From contig VIIQ02000219.1 in assembly GCA_007449985.2 (NCBI GenBank), forward strand, positions 62,001 to 126,000: 64,000 nucleotides of DNA, written 5' to 3'. Every line of letters begins with the position of its first letter. Position 1 is the first letter of the stretch. The notes below the pieces were generated by a model. That model was not told the origin of the DNA. It made no database searches and was given only the letters and a program-made list of their open reading frames with translations. Of the stretch, positions 34,131-45,906 are shown piece after piece. Position numbers and translations under genes: made by a program. This DNA comes from Desmodesmus armatus. Its lineage: Eukaryota > Chlorophyta > Chlorophyceae > Sphaeropleales > Scenedesmaceae.

Positions 34131-36059
34131 TTGGCGGCAGCAGCTGCGGCAACAGAGTTCCATGTTTGGCGCTTTCTTCTGGCAGCAGAGTGCCATGTCA
34201 CATGGTTACAAGTTGTCACAAGTTGTCCAGTGTTGGGGCAGCCCGCCGTGCCATCATGGCAGTGAGAGTGAAAGTACACCTAGGTGGGTGTGTAAGGTTG
34301 ATGATAGCCGAGGCAATCCTCATGACAGTCCTCTTGTGTGTGGACCAAGCAGCACTGGTGCTGCTTGGTCCATCATAGTACACATGGTACCATGCGCATC
34401 CGTTGTTTGTGTGGCTTTTGGATGTTTTTGTTTCAGTCACGGTCACAGAATTTGGGCACGGCGAAGCCGTGCAACCCAGAAGGGACCCAGAGGTTGATGG
34501 GGTAGTCTGCTTTAGAATGATTGAGTTGGGGTAGTCTGCTTGACGCCAGGTTGCTGGCTGCTTTCAGTTGTGTGTTTGTGTTTGCTCCATTCACCCTGTG
34601 ATCTGCAGCGGGAGTGTTTCTTTCTTTGGTTCGCGCATCGTGACCTCTTTTTCTTTTTTTGCCATTAGGCGTGGTTTGGTGGACTGCTAGCGCACATCGC
34701 GCACGCTGTTGCGGCCCCAACATTATGCGCTGCTGTTTTTTGTACTTTAAGGCATGGGCCGTGTGTCTTCTTGCAATGTTAGCACCGGTCAGCTAAAAGT
34801 GCACGATGCGGGTGCACCATAGCTTGCGGTGCCCTTGCCGGGCATGCGCACTCTGCTCCAGAAGGGGCTTGTGCGCCAACATTACTTGCCCTCCCCACCG
34901 TCATGTCTTGTTGTGTCGACTGCAAAGCAGCGCACTGCGCATGTTTGCATGTACCCATGACGGCATTGACTCCACTGGTCATTCCCCGGTGGTTGCGCGG
35001 TCTTGCTTGCGCCACTCGAGCGACTACTGACCATACCTGACCCTGCATTGGCCTTGCCTCGGAGGCCTTCGGTCAGGCAGTGACTCCATCTGACATTGTC
35101 TTTCTTTTGTTTACTATTGGATCAGGGCCTCGCCCGATCGCCCTCCTCTATCTGACACTGTCTTTTCTTTTATTTAGCAGCAGCATGGCCCCCGGGGTGG
35201 CAGGGCTGAACTGGCGCAGACAATGTGGGTGCGCAAATGCCTGCCAAGTGCCTCCTTTTTGAGGCTCACGAAGGTATGGGCCGTCAGGCTGTGTGTGCAA
35301 ACAACAACGGATAAAATAGCCATCCGATGATGATGATGCCGCATGCATGTTGCGTTGTGCGCAGACACTGGAGTGACCAACATTGTGGTGGTGGTTGCAT
35401 GCTGCTGGGTCACTGTTTGGTATTGTGGCACCTCTTGAACCTCAGCTCAAAGCCTTTGACCGGGTGCACTGAGCCTTAGTCAGGATGAGGTTGCGCCCCT
35501 ATTGGTTGGCTTGCTAGCCCCTACTTCACGTGAGCCTACCCTACTGGGGGACAGAGCCTGTGAGTGGACCATAGTGGTAGCGTGTATGCCTGTTGATCGA
35601 TCCAGTTTCAATTTTTCCAGGGGTAGGGTTAAGCCTGGGGAGCGCTGTTTTTGGGCGCCGACTGATAATGCCGTTGTGGTTGCATGCGCACGATTCTTCA
35701 GGTAGAGATTGAGGCAGCATCACTCTCTTCATTGACAACTCTTCGCGTGATTGTTGCCCTGGCCCCGCTGGGATGGCGGAGCGTGTGCGCAGTTACGCTG
35801 GTTGCGCGTCGGCCTGCCAAGTGCATTGTTTTTGAGCCTCATAAACCCGGGTCGCCTGCGTCGAATCGGCGACTGTGGGCCGAGCAGGCGATCTGACGGA
35901 GGGAAGGGCGAGACCACCGGCTGGATACTTGTGGTAGGGCATCAAAGGCTGAAAACGTGTGATGGGGCCTTGTACTGCCAGCCGTGACAGCATTGCTGCA
36001 CCAGCTAGGTCAGGTGCAAGCACTGGCTGATGCAGGACAGCACCTGTGCATGCGCGCAC

Positions 36060-36550
36060 CTTTCACGTTGCAGCCAACAGTGAAGGGCAGGTCGATCGAG
36101 GTAACTGGGGACGTGCCATTGTTGCTCCACTGGTTGGGGCAAGCAAGGGAGGGCAGCAGGCCACCAAAGAAGCCCTTGGTTCCAGTAACAAAGTATGTCC
36201 TGGGGTCAGGGAACTCGACCTGTGAACACAGCAGCAGCAGGAATGGGTGCAGGACAGTTGACAGCAGCAGTGAGCATCTGACAGCAGCATGCAGGCGATG
36301 CAGGGCTCAGCACAAGCGATTTATAGCATGGAAATAACAATTAGGGGCGAACATTCTACAAGCTGCCCCGACTGCTGCTGCTCTTGGGGGTTACGAGCTC
36401 TCCTCCAGGACAAGGCGGGAAGGGTTGGCTGTGCAGATCAGCCCACAGCTGCTTGCGCAAACACCACAAAGATACTGATAAACGCTTACATGCACTTTGT
36501 AGTTGCTGCCGGGGGTGGTAGCCTGGTGGAGGTAGACTAGCCTTCCTTGG
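36060..36550 (-). pseudogene. Orphan two-exon gene fragment, function not recognised
   Basis: Two minus-strand coding pieces join in frame: about 36548-36490 (ends TTPGSNYKVH at a GTAAGC donor) and 36219-36060 (starts VEFPDPRTYFVTGTKGFFGG after a TTCACAG acceptor and ends TVGCNVK at an AAAG-GTGCGC donor, phase 1). The composition is that of a folded protein with little low-complexity sequence. I find no matching exons to left or right and do not recognise the family. It may be a relic or part of a gene whose other exons I missed. Confidence 0.4.
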
Positions 36551-38149
36551 AGGTAGACTGAGGGTAGATTGTGGGAAGGCAGATTGTAGGAGCTGTGATG
36601 TGGAGAGGCGGGCAGTTGAGCAGCAGAGTTCTCGAACGCGACTGGGGACGGAGGGTGTTGCACGCCAACACTCGTGCCTTTTCAGAACTTCTTTTATGGC
36701 TGAGCTCTGTCACAGAGCTCAGCCATTCAAAACACATTGTGTTTTGAACACGTGACGACATGGCCCGCGCTGTGCGGGCAGCGTGCGTTCTGTGCATTGA
36801 TGCTCGCCACAATGGCTTGGGTGGCTGCATCTGGGTTGTTGCTCTCTTTTGCTCTGCGCTTCTTTTTTTCTCTCTCTTCCTCTCTCTGTGTTTTTCGTGG
36901 TGCTGATGGCGCCAGTCATTGCGGCAGGTCGCACATGCGCATCTTGTGGGTCGGACCAAGCACACATGGGGTCACCCCACTCAGTGAGCCTCAGCGGCGA
37001 ATAGAGCAGGGGAGCTTCCCTGTCAGACACCACAACTGTCAGACGTGCATGCACTGCAGATGGAGTTGGTTGCTTGGTGACAGTGTGATCGTGTTACCTT
37101 GTGACGTGCACCCAAAAGACACATGCTCTTAGCGTGTGTGCGATTGAAAAGCAAAGAAGACATGTGCACTGCAGTGCCAGTGTGTGTGTGTTCATGTGCT
37201 GATTCCGTGGCTGGCTTGAGGTGAGGGTTGCTCAAGCCAGGTCGCGGGCTGCCAATTTCACAGCATCAGGCTGACTGCAACTGTGATTTCAGTGCATCGG
37301 TTGCTGCACGGCAGCAGCACACTTGTGTGGATCGTCTGCCTTTGCAAACTCTGCGGCACAGTGTTGGCCCCGGTGGGGTGCCACCCTCTTTGCGCTCTCC
37401 TCGACACTCTGCCTAGAGCCGCAGCAAAGGCTGGTGGTGATCACCAGCATGCATGCATCTTGCATCGGATGCCTCAGTTGGCACCATTCGATTATGCCAA
37501 CTTCAGCGCATGTACCATTCTGCCCCCTGGACTACCAGGGAAGTTGGCAACTGCCATCTGGAGCACTGCTGCACGAAAGGTGGTTCTCTTGTGTGGAGTC
37601 TGTCTGCTGTCTGCTGTTGCTGACGGTCCTATGCATGCCGACTCCACAGCATGTGGCTGCATGAGTGGAACTTCCACGTGACGCCATCTGAGATGCTGCA
37701 CGGCTGCAAATTAGGCACCGGAGAGGCTCTGGTGTCACTGCAGCCTGCACCCTGAGGGTCCTGCCCTTTCTCTGAGTTACTGTTGTGCGGTCTGCCCTCC
37801 CTTCGAGGGCTTGAGGGGCAATTTTCCCCACAGCTGTATGCTGAACACCTTCCCTGCAGTTTGATGACTGCACCCACACTCCCAGTGTGCCCTGCTGGGC
37901 TTGGGACAGTCTGCCCTGCGGACCCAAAAGTCTGTGGTCGGTGGCCATGCTGCACACTCAGTGTGTCTTGCATGCATTGCTGGTTGTCAGTCGCTATTCA
38001 CGCTGTCAGCCGGATACAGTATGTGGTGTTGTGTTTGGTTGCTTGCGCCAACCTCTTTGGCCACAACGACAGCATTCTCATTCCAGCTTCCAGACAGTGT
38101 AGTTATCCGTTCTGCTTCCGCACCAGTATGGTGTCCCTATTTATGCTTT
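36551..38149. other. No gene recognised upstream of the LINE element
   Basis: Mixed-composition sequence with no splice-supported ORF. It precedes the direct repeat at 38150-38180. I see no ORF1-like or zinc-knuckle protein that would represent a complete LINE 5' half. Confidence 0.45.
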
Positions 38150-38180
38150 CCCTATTTATGCTTTCCACCCTATGTATTGC
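38150..38180 (+). repeat. 31-base direct repeat, left copy, flanking the LINE
   Basis: Identical to 42069-42099. It starts ccctatttatgctttcc and ends ctatgtattgc. Its first 17 bases are also tandemly present immediately upstream (38133-38149). Confidence 0.9.
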
Positions 38181-41100
38181 CCTATTTATGCACCCCGGGT
38201 ACATGATGTATTGTTTGTGCTATGTGAAATGGGCCGCACACAGCACTCATTTGCGGGGTTTACTGGCTACCACGGACTGACTGACCCTACCAGGAGCAGT
38301 AGAGGAGCAGGGCGGGGGCAAGGGTTGTGTGTGTTTGTGAGGGATGACTTGGTGAGGCTCTCTGAGCAGGTTGCGTGCACCCACCACTCTGTTTGGCTGC
38401 GGCTGACAGCACCTGGGCACAGGCCATTGTTTGTTTGCGGCGTTTACTTACCACCTGCAGCATCAGGCTCTTGGCACGAGCTAGGCATGGTGCGTGAAGA
38501 GGTGTTGTCACAGTTGCAGGGTGAGATTGAGCGGTACAAGGCGCATGGTGAAGTACTCCTTCTGGGTGATTTCAATGCTCACACGTCCTCTTTGGACGAT
38601 AGGGGATCGGACAGTGATGAGGTGCTTGATTCTATGGGAGTCATGGGGGTGCCGCGTGCGGGTGGAGCTGCACCAGCAGCTCCACCCCGGGTCAGTGTGG
38701 ATACCACATCCCCGGGGTCAGAGGGTCGTATGTTGGTTGACATGTGCGTGGCTACAAAATGCCTTATTCTGAATGGCCGGGCACCTGGGGACGAGCAGGG
38801 AGCAGCCACTTTTGTTGGCTGGCAGGACACGTCATCCTCTGTGATTGATTATGGAATTGTCTCTAGGGGTTTGTTCCCACGCGTTCAGCGCTTTGCTGTG
38901 CATTCGGGGTTGCCGCACTCTGATCACAACAGCTTGTTTGTGTCGCTTAGGCTGCCTGTGGCTGAGACCGCACATACTGGCCGCTCAGCGCCGATGCCGG
39001 CCAAGTGGGACCCTGACAGGAGGGAGGAGTTCAGGTTGCTGCTGAAATCAACCGAGTATCAATCCCGGCGGGACAACCTTATGGCTGCTTTGCGGGGAGG
39101 GTTAATGGCGGTCGGTGATGTTGCACGGGAGTGGAGCCGGGTGTTGACTGACGCTGCTGCGGAGGTCTTTGGTTGTGGGTCTGGCCCTCGACGGTTGTTT
39201 GGCGGCCGCACTGCCAAGCGCTGGTTCCGTGAATGCAAGGATGAGTATGCGGCCCTGCAGGCGGCTATTAGGCAACAGGATTCTCACGCTGCTAGGGAAG
39301 CACGCCGTGCATTTACTAGCAAGAAGCGCCGTGTGCAACGGCAACTGGCTCAGGCTGCACAACAAGGGTTCCTGCAGGACATCAAGCACAACCCCCGCCG
39401 CTTCTGGACGGCTTATAAGAAGGGGCTACCTTCTCCCGCACTCCAGGACATGGATGCTTTGACAGCGCATTGGCAGGGTTTGTATGCGGCACGGGACTGT
39501 GGAGGCCTGCAAGAAGCGGCCGGGTCTGTTGCTGACCTGGTTCAAGGTATAGAAAGCAGAAGGGAGGGGCCAGTTGTTGGAGGGGAGGGCCTCTCGGACC
39601 CTATTGATATTGCAGAGGTGGAGGCTGCTGTGCGCAAGTTGGGCCTTGGGCGAATGGTTGGCCCTGACCTTGTTCGTGGGGAGTACCTTAGGGGACTGTA
39701 CCGGGAGGAAATGGTCTATGACCCTGTTGAGGGACGTATGCGCATCAAGCATGTGTATGACACTCAGCCTGGCGACGCCCTGCATGATCTCTGTGCCCTG
39801 CTCAATGCGGCTTTTCGCGCACGTGACGTTCCTGTCGATTGGTGTGCCACCTACCTGTCCGCCGTGTTCAAAAAGGGGGATCCGTCCCTCCTTGACAACT
39901 ACCGTGGTATTGCCGTTGGCTCTGCAGTGGGGAAGGTGTTTAGCCTTGTGTTGCACAAGCGCCTGTCTGAGTGGAGTGAATCCGCTGGGTGTCGGGCCCG
40001 GGGCCAAGCGGGCTTCAGGGATGGCTGCCGTACCTGTGATCATGTGTTTGTGATGAAGCACCTTATTGACCGTGCCCGCATCCCCGGGGGTAGGGCTGGC
40101 AAGCTGTATACCTGTTTTGTGGACTTCCGAAAGGCTTACGATCTAGTGCATCGCGACCTGCTGCTTCAGTGCTTGGCTGACCTGGGTGTGTCTGGCCACA
40201 TGCTGGGTGCTTTGGCTAGTATGTATTGGCATGCCCCTATGACTGTGAAAAACGGAGCCACCCTTGGTGCCTCGTTTGACAGCACCCGTGGAGTAAAGCA
40301 AGGCGATCCGCTCTCCCCGTTGTTGTTTGGCCTCTTCATTGACAGGTTAGAGCAATGGATGACTGATCGGCTGGGGGATTTGGGTGTTGAGCTTGGGGGT
40401 GAGAAGTTGCGTCTCTTGTTGTACGCCGATGACCTCACCCTGCTGGCCACCTCTGCTGAAGACTTGCAGAAACTTCTAGAGTGCCTGCAGGGTTTCTGTG
40501 ACCACTACCAGATGCAAGTAAATGTTGCCAATTGTGCTGTGGTCGTGTTTGGTAAGAAGCGCCCCACTGGCCGGGACCTTCCCCAAGGAGGCTGGCTGTA
40601 TGCTGGCCAGCAGGTGCCCCGTGTTCAGGAATTCCGCTATCTGGGCATTGTGTTTCATGAGACCAAGGGGGTGTCGGCTTGTGTGGACGCCCTCAGACTG
40701 GCTGGCCTGCGTGCTATGTGGGGGATGCTTGGTCGTTGTAGTGATATGGAGGTTGCCAGCCTGGAGGTGCAGGTGCAATTGTTTGACTCACTTGTGTCCC
40801 CTGTCTTGGGTTTCTGCGCTGAGGTGTGGGCTCCTGCCTTGCTGCGTGGGGTGCGGGACCCCAACGGGTGCCTTGACAACCCACTACAGCGGGTGCAGAC
40901 CCTGTTTATGCGTCGCTTGGGTGGCGGTCTGCGCAAAAGCACACCGCGCCAGCTCATGCTACGTGAGTTTGGTTGCAGGCCCCTAGTGCGGGGGTGGGTG
41001 CAGGCTGCGGTGGGCTTGTGGAATCGGGTTCAACAGCTCCCTGCTGAGCACCTGCTGCATGTCTCCGTGACGGAAAGCCTCGCCTTCGGTGGTGATGTGG

Positions 41101-41942
41101 GGTCCAGCTGGGTGAGTGATTTCTCTGCCCTTCTTACTGCCTTTGGAGCCTTGCCTGATGGTGGTTTGTTTGACGATGGTGTGCCCTGTGCGATTTCAGC
41201 CCCTGCCGTGTTGTCGTCCTTTGATAAATGGTTGTATAGCTGCTGGTGTGACCTGCCTTCTGACCCCCGCTCTGCTCCCTCTGACGTAGTCACGTGCTGT
41301 AAGTATCAACAGTGGTTTGCTGTTGAAGGTGGTTCTGAGGTCGATCCTCTCCGCTGCTTAGATCGTGGCCGGTGGTCTGACTGCCCAGACTATGTGCGCC
41401 ACACAACCCCCATGTCCCGTGAGTGTGTTAGAGCCCTTGCCAGTTTCAGACTAGGTGCCCATGATCTTGATGTTGCCACCGCTAAGTTCCAGCCTCGCTC
41501 TGCTTCGGGACCTGCTGCTAGTATCGCCCGTGCTGATAGGTTGTGCCGTTTTTGTCATCAGGGGGTAGGCGACGAGATGCACATGATTGCTGAATGTGAA
41601 GCTTATGATGTGTTGAGGCGCTCGCATGCTGCTCTTTTTGCTGACTTTGGTGGTTGGATGGAATTCCCATGCAATGTGTCTGCAGCCCAACTGCGGTCCT
41701 TCATGCACCAGCCTGCCCGTCGTGTTGGTGCTTTTCTGCGTGAGTGTGGCCAACGCCGGTGGACCAACCCTCCGTTGGAGGTCCTGTTTGCAGATGGGCT
41801 GTCAGCTGAGGAAGCTGATACCCTCTTGGGTGTTGATGAGGATGGGTTGGCCCCTGATGCTTCCGATATGTTCGTCAGTGCATTCTCAGATGAGTTCTAC
41901 GATGTCTATTCAGATGCGTTCTATGATGCCGATACCCCATAA
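38172..41942 (+). CDS. LINE ORF2-like polyprotein: AP-endonuclease, reverse transcriptase, zinc knuckle
   Basis: About 1256 residues without interruption. The endonuclease begins abruptly at DVLFVLCEM (residues about 13-21), shows LLLGDFNAH (about 130-138) and ends with the catalytic SDHN (about 250-253). The N-terminal strand with the usual Asn is absent. The reverse transcriptase (about 490-800) has VFKKGDPSLLDNYRGIAV, DFRKAYD, GVKQGDPLSPLLF and the catalytic YADD at 751-754. Near residue 1125, CRFC-(11 residues)-H-(4)-C fits the C-terminal zinc-binding knuckle (zf-RVT). The enzyme would nick target DNA and prime reverse transcription there. The ATG at 38172 lies in the left direct repeat and may not be the original start. 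An intact RT frame implies a young copy, but the truncated endonuclease argues against autonomous activity. Confidence 0.93.
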   Translation: MYCPIYAPRVHDVLFVLCEMGRTQHSFAGFTGYHGLTDPTRSSRGAGRGQGLCVFVRDDLVRLSEQVACTHHSVWLRLTAPGHRPLFVCGVYLPPAASGSWHELGMVREEVLSQLQGEIERYKAHGEVLLLGDFNAHTSSLDDRGSDSDEVLDSMGVMGVPRAGGAAPAAPPRVSVDTTSPGSEGRMLVDMCVATKCLILNGRAPGDEQGAATFVGWQDTSSSVIDYGIVSRGLFPRVQRFAVHSGLPHSDHNSLFVSLRLPVAETAHTGRSAPMPAKWDPDRREEFRLLLKSTEYQSRRDNLMAALRGGLMAVGDVAREWSRVLTDAAAEVFGCGSGPRRLFGGRTAKRWFRECKDEYAALQAAIRQQDSHAAREARRAFTSKKRRVQRQLAQAAQQGFLQDIKHNPRRFWTAYKKGLPSPALQDMDALTAHWQGLYAARDCGGLQEAAGSVADLVQGIESRREGPVVGGEGLSDPIDIAEVEAAVRKLGLGRMVGPDLVRGEYLRGLYREEMVYDPVEGRMRIKHVYDTQPGDALHDLCALLNAAFRARDVPVDWCATYLSAVFKKGDPSLLDNYRGIAVGSAVGKVFSLVLHKRLSEWSESAGCRARGQAGFRDGCRTCDHVFVMKHLIDRARIPGGRAGKLYTCFVDFRKAYDLVHRDLLLQCLADLGVSGHMLGALASMYWHAPMTVKNGATLGASFDSTRGVKQGDPLSPLLFGLFIDRLEQWMTDRLGDLGVELGGEKLRLLLYADDLTLLATSAEDLQKLLECLQGFCDHYQMQVNVANCAVVVFGKKRPTGRDLPQGGWLYAGQQVPRVQEFRYLGIVFHETKGVSACVDALRLAGLRAMWGMLGRCSDMEVASLEVQVQLFDSLVSPVLGFCAEVWAPALLRGVRDPNGCLDNPLQRVQTLFMRRLGGGLRKSTPRQLMLREFGCRPLVRGWVQAAVGLWNRVQQLPAEHLLHVSVTESLAFGGDVGSSWVSDFSALLTAFGALPDGGLFDDGVPCAISAPAVLSSFDKWLYSCWCDLPSDPRSAPSDVVTCCKYQQWFAVEGGSEVDPLRCLDRGRWSDCPDYVRHTTPMSRECVRALASFRLGAHDLDVATAKFQPRSASGPAASIARADRLCRFCHQGVGDEMHMIAECEAYDVLRRSHAALFADFGGWMEFPCNVSAAQLRSFMHQPARRVGAFLRECGQRRWTNPPLEVLFADGLSAEEADTLLGVDEDGLAPDASDMFVSAFSDEFYDVYSDAFYDADTP

Positions 41943-42068
41943 GCCTCGTTGGCTCCCTACGGGGTGTTCAGGCTCAGCCTGAACCATGTAACAGTAACAG
42001 TAACAGTAACAGTATTGCACTGTGGAGTCCACACTACCCTATTTGCATCCACACTACCCTATTTGGTA

Positions 42069-42099
42069 CCCTATTTATGCTTTCCACCCTATGTATTGC
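42069..42099 (+). repeat. 31-base direct repeat, right copy, flanking the LINE
   Basis: Exact copy of 38150-38180. Immediately before it, tccacactaccctattt occurs twice (about 42027 and 42048) and atccacacta follows it, so this side sits in a small local repeat. Confidence 0.9.
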
Positions 42100-43524
42100 A
42101 TCCACACTAGCTAGGCACTGCAGTGCAGTTTTCTACGTAGTACTGTACTGCAGTGCTTTGTGGTACCTGGGGGGATGTGGCTATGTGTGGTGATCGCTTG
42201 TTGTGCGCAGCGGCGCACATGCTGGGCTCGCCTTGCAACAATTGTCGCAGAAGGAGGGGCTGGGGACGCCGCCAGCCGTCACGATCAATCATGCTGCAGA
42301 CCCCCCACACTGTGTTTTTCAATTTGCATACACTGTATCAATGATCGATGGCAGTGCACACCCCTTGATGCCAGTGGCACCCCGCCTAATTGAGGATTTG
42401 GCGGTGTGACCTCTGTCCGAGGCCAGTGCACAGGATACGCGCTTACAACAGATGACGTGCGCCCTTGATAGGTGGTTCGCCACGGTCGGGGGTGTGTTGG
42501 CGTGTCACCATGACTGTGACACACCTCCTTGCATGTTTGCTTGACGGATGCATGCTGGCACCGTGGCTTTGTGCCAGGCAGCCGCCTTGATTGCTGCTCC
42601 TGATATGCAAGCGGCAGGATTTGACCGCGACCCTCCCCTGGGGCATGTGCTCAGCACAGTACGGTACTGTTTGCAGGATATGATACTGATTGATTGTATG
42701 TGAGGCACTGTATGTAGGATGATATCCGAGGTTTGGTGCATTCTGATTCGCGTGGAGCTGACCTTTCTATGTCGGCTCACTCAAACCTGAGGGTGCCACA
42801 GTCACCCTTCTGCACCCTGACGGCGACAGCGTATTCAAAGTTTGAGCGATCGCATCGCGATCCGACCGAGGTCTTGGGATACATCCCATCACTGGTTCAG
42901 CATGCAGATCAAGCTTTCAGAGCCTTTTGGGACACATGTCAAGTGCAGTGGTTGTGGTTGTCCGTCAAGCCTGCTGGTCTCTTCGTCATCCGGTGGCGGT
43001 GCACGGCGGATTTGATCTTCACCTCACAGGATTCAATCTGGACCAGAGTTTCTTGAGTAGTATATACGAGGCAAAGGTTACTGTCGGCGGTTTCATGCTA
43101 TGGTGGTTTCAGTGCATTCATGGCAGTGCAACAGCCCAATGGGTGGTGGTTGACGGCAACATGCCCGGGGTTCTGAGGGCTCACTGGATGCACTTGGCAA
43201 GCACACCATCTCGTAGGTTTTGGACGCACTGTGTGGCCACCTACATGGAGTACGCTGCTGCCAGCAGTGGTCACCCTCAGGACATCGATGGAAAAATCCT
43301 GAGAGTTTTATTTTGTGTGGTTGTGTGTGGGGGGGTGGGGTTCAGCCCTGCTCACTACTGCTGTGTGGTGTATGTTCTCGGCAGTGACAGCTAATTGCGC
43401 ACGACAGGTTGCCAGCTAGAGTATGCATCCCCGGGCCATGGCAAACAGTGCCATAGCACACAGGCCGCCACGCTGCCGTTGTAGTCAGATGGTCGGGAGG
43501 ACCCTGTGTGGCTTTCAGGTTTGG

Positions 43525-43580
43525 GTATCTCTATATATAGAGATACAATATATATCTCTACATAGACTGAATATATTCAG
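43525..43580. repeat. Cluster of AT-rich palindromes
   Basis: 43525-43546 is a perfect 22-base palindrome centred on tatata with arms gtatctctata. It is followed by a partial echo (atatatctctac) and a second perfect 14-base palindrome, ctgaatatattcag, at 43567-43580. Confidence 0.85.
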
Positions 43581-45855
43581 TGCTGCCTATGGCACGCCTT
43601 GTATTGGACAGCTGAGGGGAGCCTGGTTGGAGCCACAGCCGAGGTTGCTGCTGCCCTTTCAAAGGACAGCCAACACCAGCTGTAGTACCATCCCTCACAG
43701 CAGGATGAAACCTTGTTAGCGGTAGGGCTACTGTATGTAACCAAAAACCATCCCTGTTGCATCATGGTGCTCAGTGTCACTTGGGTATCTATCGCCAAGC
43801 AGGACTGCGCGCCTCCCTTTCACACTTATGGACATGCTTGATGCTCCCGTGTGCTCAACCTCCCCAGCATCAGTCTGTGCTGACTCAGCAGTGCAGTCGC
43901 CTTCATTCAACCAGTATGTTACAAACGAATTGCACTCTGCCTCAGGGCCCCAACAGACCTTGCAAACAAAACCATACTCAGTACTTCTAGTCACAAATCC
44001 AACACTTCACCTGCATTCATCGTCACCCATAGACCCAACGTCAACCTCCCCTGCACCCTCTCGCAGCAAACCTGTGCTCAGGCCCCGATGCAATTGCCCA
44101 CCCACCCACGCCAGCACAAAACAGGCGCCAACACGAAAGATATGTGAGCACTGCGCGTCACGTAACAGCTGCAACTGTAGGTGCACAGCCAAAAGCACCA
44201 GCACAAACAGGCGCACACGTCATAAAAGCCTGCACATGCAGAGCGGCACGCTTACTTAACTTGTATCGAGTGGAAACACCGGGGAAACCGGGGGAACAAT
44301 CACTCGCTGAGGGTTGCCAGAAGAGCATCCACTGCCAACGGTCTTCGAACTGCGATAAAGCGATAAGTGACCACACCAACAACATGGCACAAAACCGCTG
44401 TAACGCACAGTCAAACCATCAACAAGAGATGCTCGACCTGACCGGTTGACACTCCGTAGTACACACACAATATACGCACAATACGCAAGCACACACTCCT
44501 CCTGCCCCACGTCACACCAAAACTGCACACTCCTGAAACCAACGTACTGTCGGACACAGGTGCTGGAAAAAGGGTGCCTGAAAGTAAACGACGCACACTC
44601 TCTCTGCAAGCCACAACCACCCAAGCAGCGCTCCACCACCAACAAACACACTTCTTGGCAATGCTCCGTCCTGCACGCACGTCGGGCGATTCTTGCAATC
44701 ACAACACCAGCACCAGTAACAACAGGAGCTGAGCCCAACACAAGCACAGACACGCAGTGCTACATGATAACAAGCACAATGTCACGTCTGATTAGGCAAC
44801 TCTCCACCCAAGACAGTGCGGACACCAGGCCAGAAGGCTTGCATGCAAGGCCCTGACGACAGCACAGGCAACCATCCACAACACATAGACAGAGTCAGCA
44901 AAACTTGTGCTTGAGCTGCTGCTACCCTGCTGCTGTTAGTGTGTGTGACTTTCTGTCCATACACACACTCTACACCACCCCTGGGCGTGCACGCATGCGG
45001 CCTCACAAGTCGTGCGCTTGCTCTGCAAGTCCGGAACCACACAGGACATGCTGTGCAAGACAACCGCTGCCGTTGGGCGGGGCAGACAAGCTGCACAGAC
45101 AAGCTGCACAGACAAGCTCGCACGAGCGGCGCTGCAGACGCCCAGGGATGGTGCAACAGCAGGACCAGCACAAGCAAGAGATGAGGGGAGCCTTGATTCT
45201 CTAGGGCATGGGGCGAGCTGTAAACCCACGGCCCCTATATGTGTGACGGGGCACCAGGCCAAAAGAGCCTGCTTTGTACTTGTGTGGATGCACAAAGGCG
45301 CACAGGGTGCGCCTGAATTGTCATCTGGGCAAAACCAACACACACACACACACACCACACAACCCGCACTCGTGTGGGGCAGCATCCAAAGCCTGCAAAT
45401 GGGACTCTGCAAAGAAGCGGAGAGCCCCCTTGATCAGGCAAGTAAATGCAAAGCAGAGCTAAGGCTCCAGGAGTCTCACACCTTGATTGATAACACAGTG
45501 GGCTTCGCTTCTTGGAGGTAGGGCTTCCTTTACGTAAGCCAATCAACCTGACAAACAAGCTAGGAGCAGCACAAACACAACAAGATGGGGTTCTGCAGGC
45601 CCTGCTGTAAAACACACCACACAAAAAGGACTCTGCCAAGCTGGGAAGCAGCAGCCAGCGGCAGCAAGGTCGCCAACACAGTTTGATTGCTGCGAGCAGC
45701 AGCAGTGCCAGCAGGACTGACTGCTTGCACGCCTTACACCAAAGCCAGACGCAGTGTGGCTAGCACAAGCACACTGACACCACCGGCACCAGGGGCCCAC
45801 TAGTGTCACCCTGCCTGCAGCATGTAAGTTTGTCAACAGCACGCAGTGCGCTCAG

Positions 45856-45906
45856 GGTTTGGGTTGAAACCCCAAACCCACCCCAGCTGGGTTTGAAAAC
45901 CCAGAC
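45856..45906. repeat. Two adjacent gggttt/aaaccc hairpins
   Basis: gggtttggg, a short loop, then ccccaaaccc is followed by ctgggttt-gaa-aacccag. The core resembles a telomere-like GGGTTT unit in inverted arrangement. Confidence 0.65.

Larger units (their letters stand above)
32588..36059. other. Intergenic; no gene recognised
   Basis: Just after the RRM gene (32640-32890) a tract of ctactgcggtcac / cggtactac repeats is present. TTTAGGG-like motifs lie at 33594-33620 and 34071-34130. Two similar segments about 560 bases apart (35180-35275 and 35757-35860) share a ctgccaagtgc then tttttgagcctca pattern. No splice-supported coding region is evident. Confidence 0.45.
38150..42099 (+). mobile_element. 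Non-LTR (LINE) retrotransposon copy, probably 5'-truncated
   Basis: A single long ORF (38172-41942) with endonuclease, reverse transcriptase and C-terminal zinc knuckle is followed by a short 3' region. That region has a hairpin (41966-41984: gttcaggc, tca, gcctgaac) and a tail of four to five GTAACA units (about 41988-42013), as in LINEs that end in a simple repeat instead of poly-A. The ORF enters the endonuclease domain already past its first strand, suggesting a 5'-truncated insertion. A 31-base direct repeat brackets the whole, but the right copy lies 55 bases beyond the tail, so its status as target-site duplication is uncertain. Confidence 0.85.

Noticed and set aside
38287..38511. Small minus-strand frames across the LINE
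   Set aside because: Shadows of the 1256-codon LINE frame, which has endonuclease and RT motifs.
43728..44753. Possible minus-strand genes (88 and 165 codons)
   Set aside because: Some non-repetitive composition, but no recognisable motif, no consistent exon structure and no neighbours; insufficient to call.
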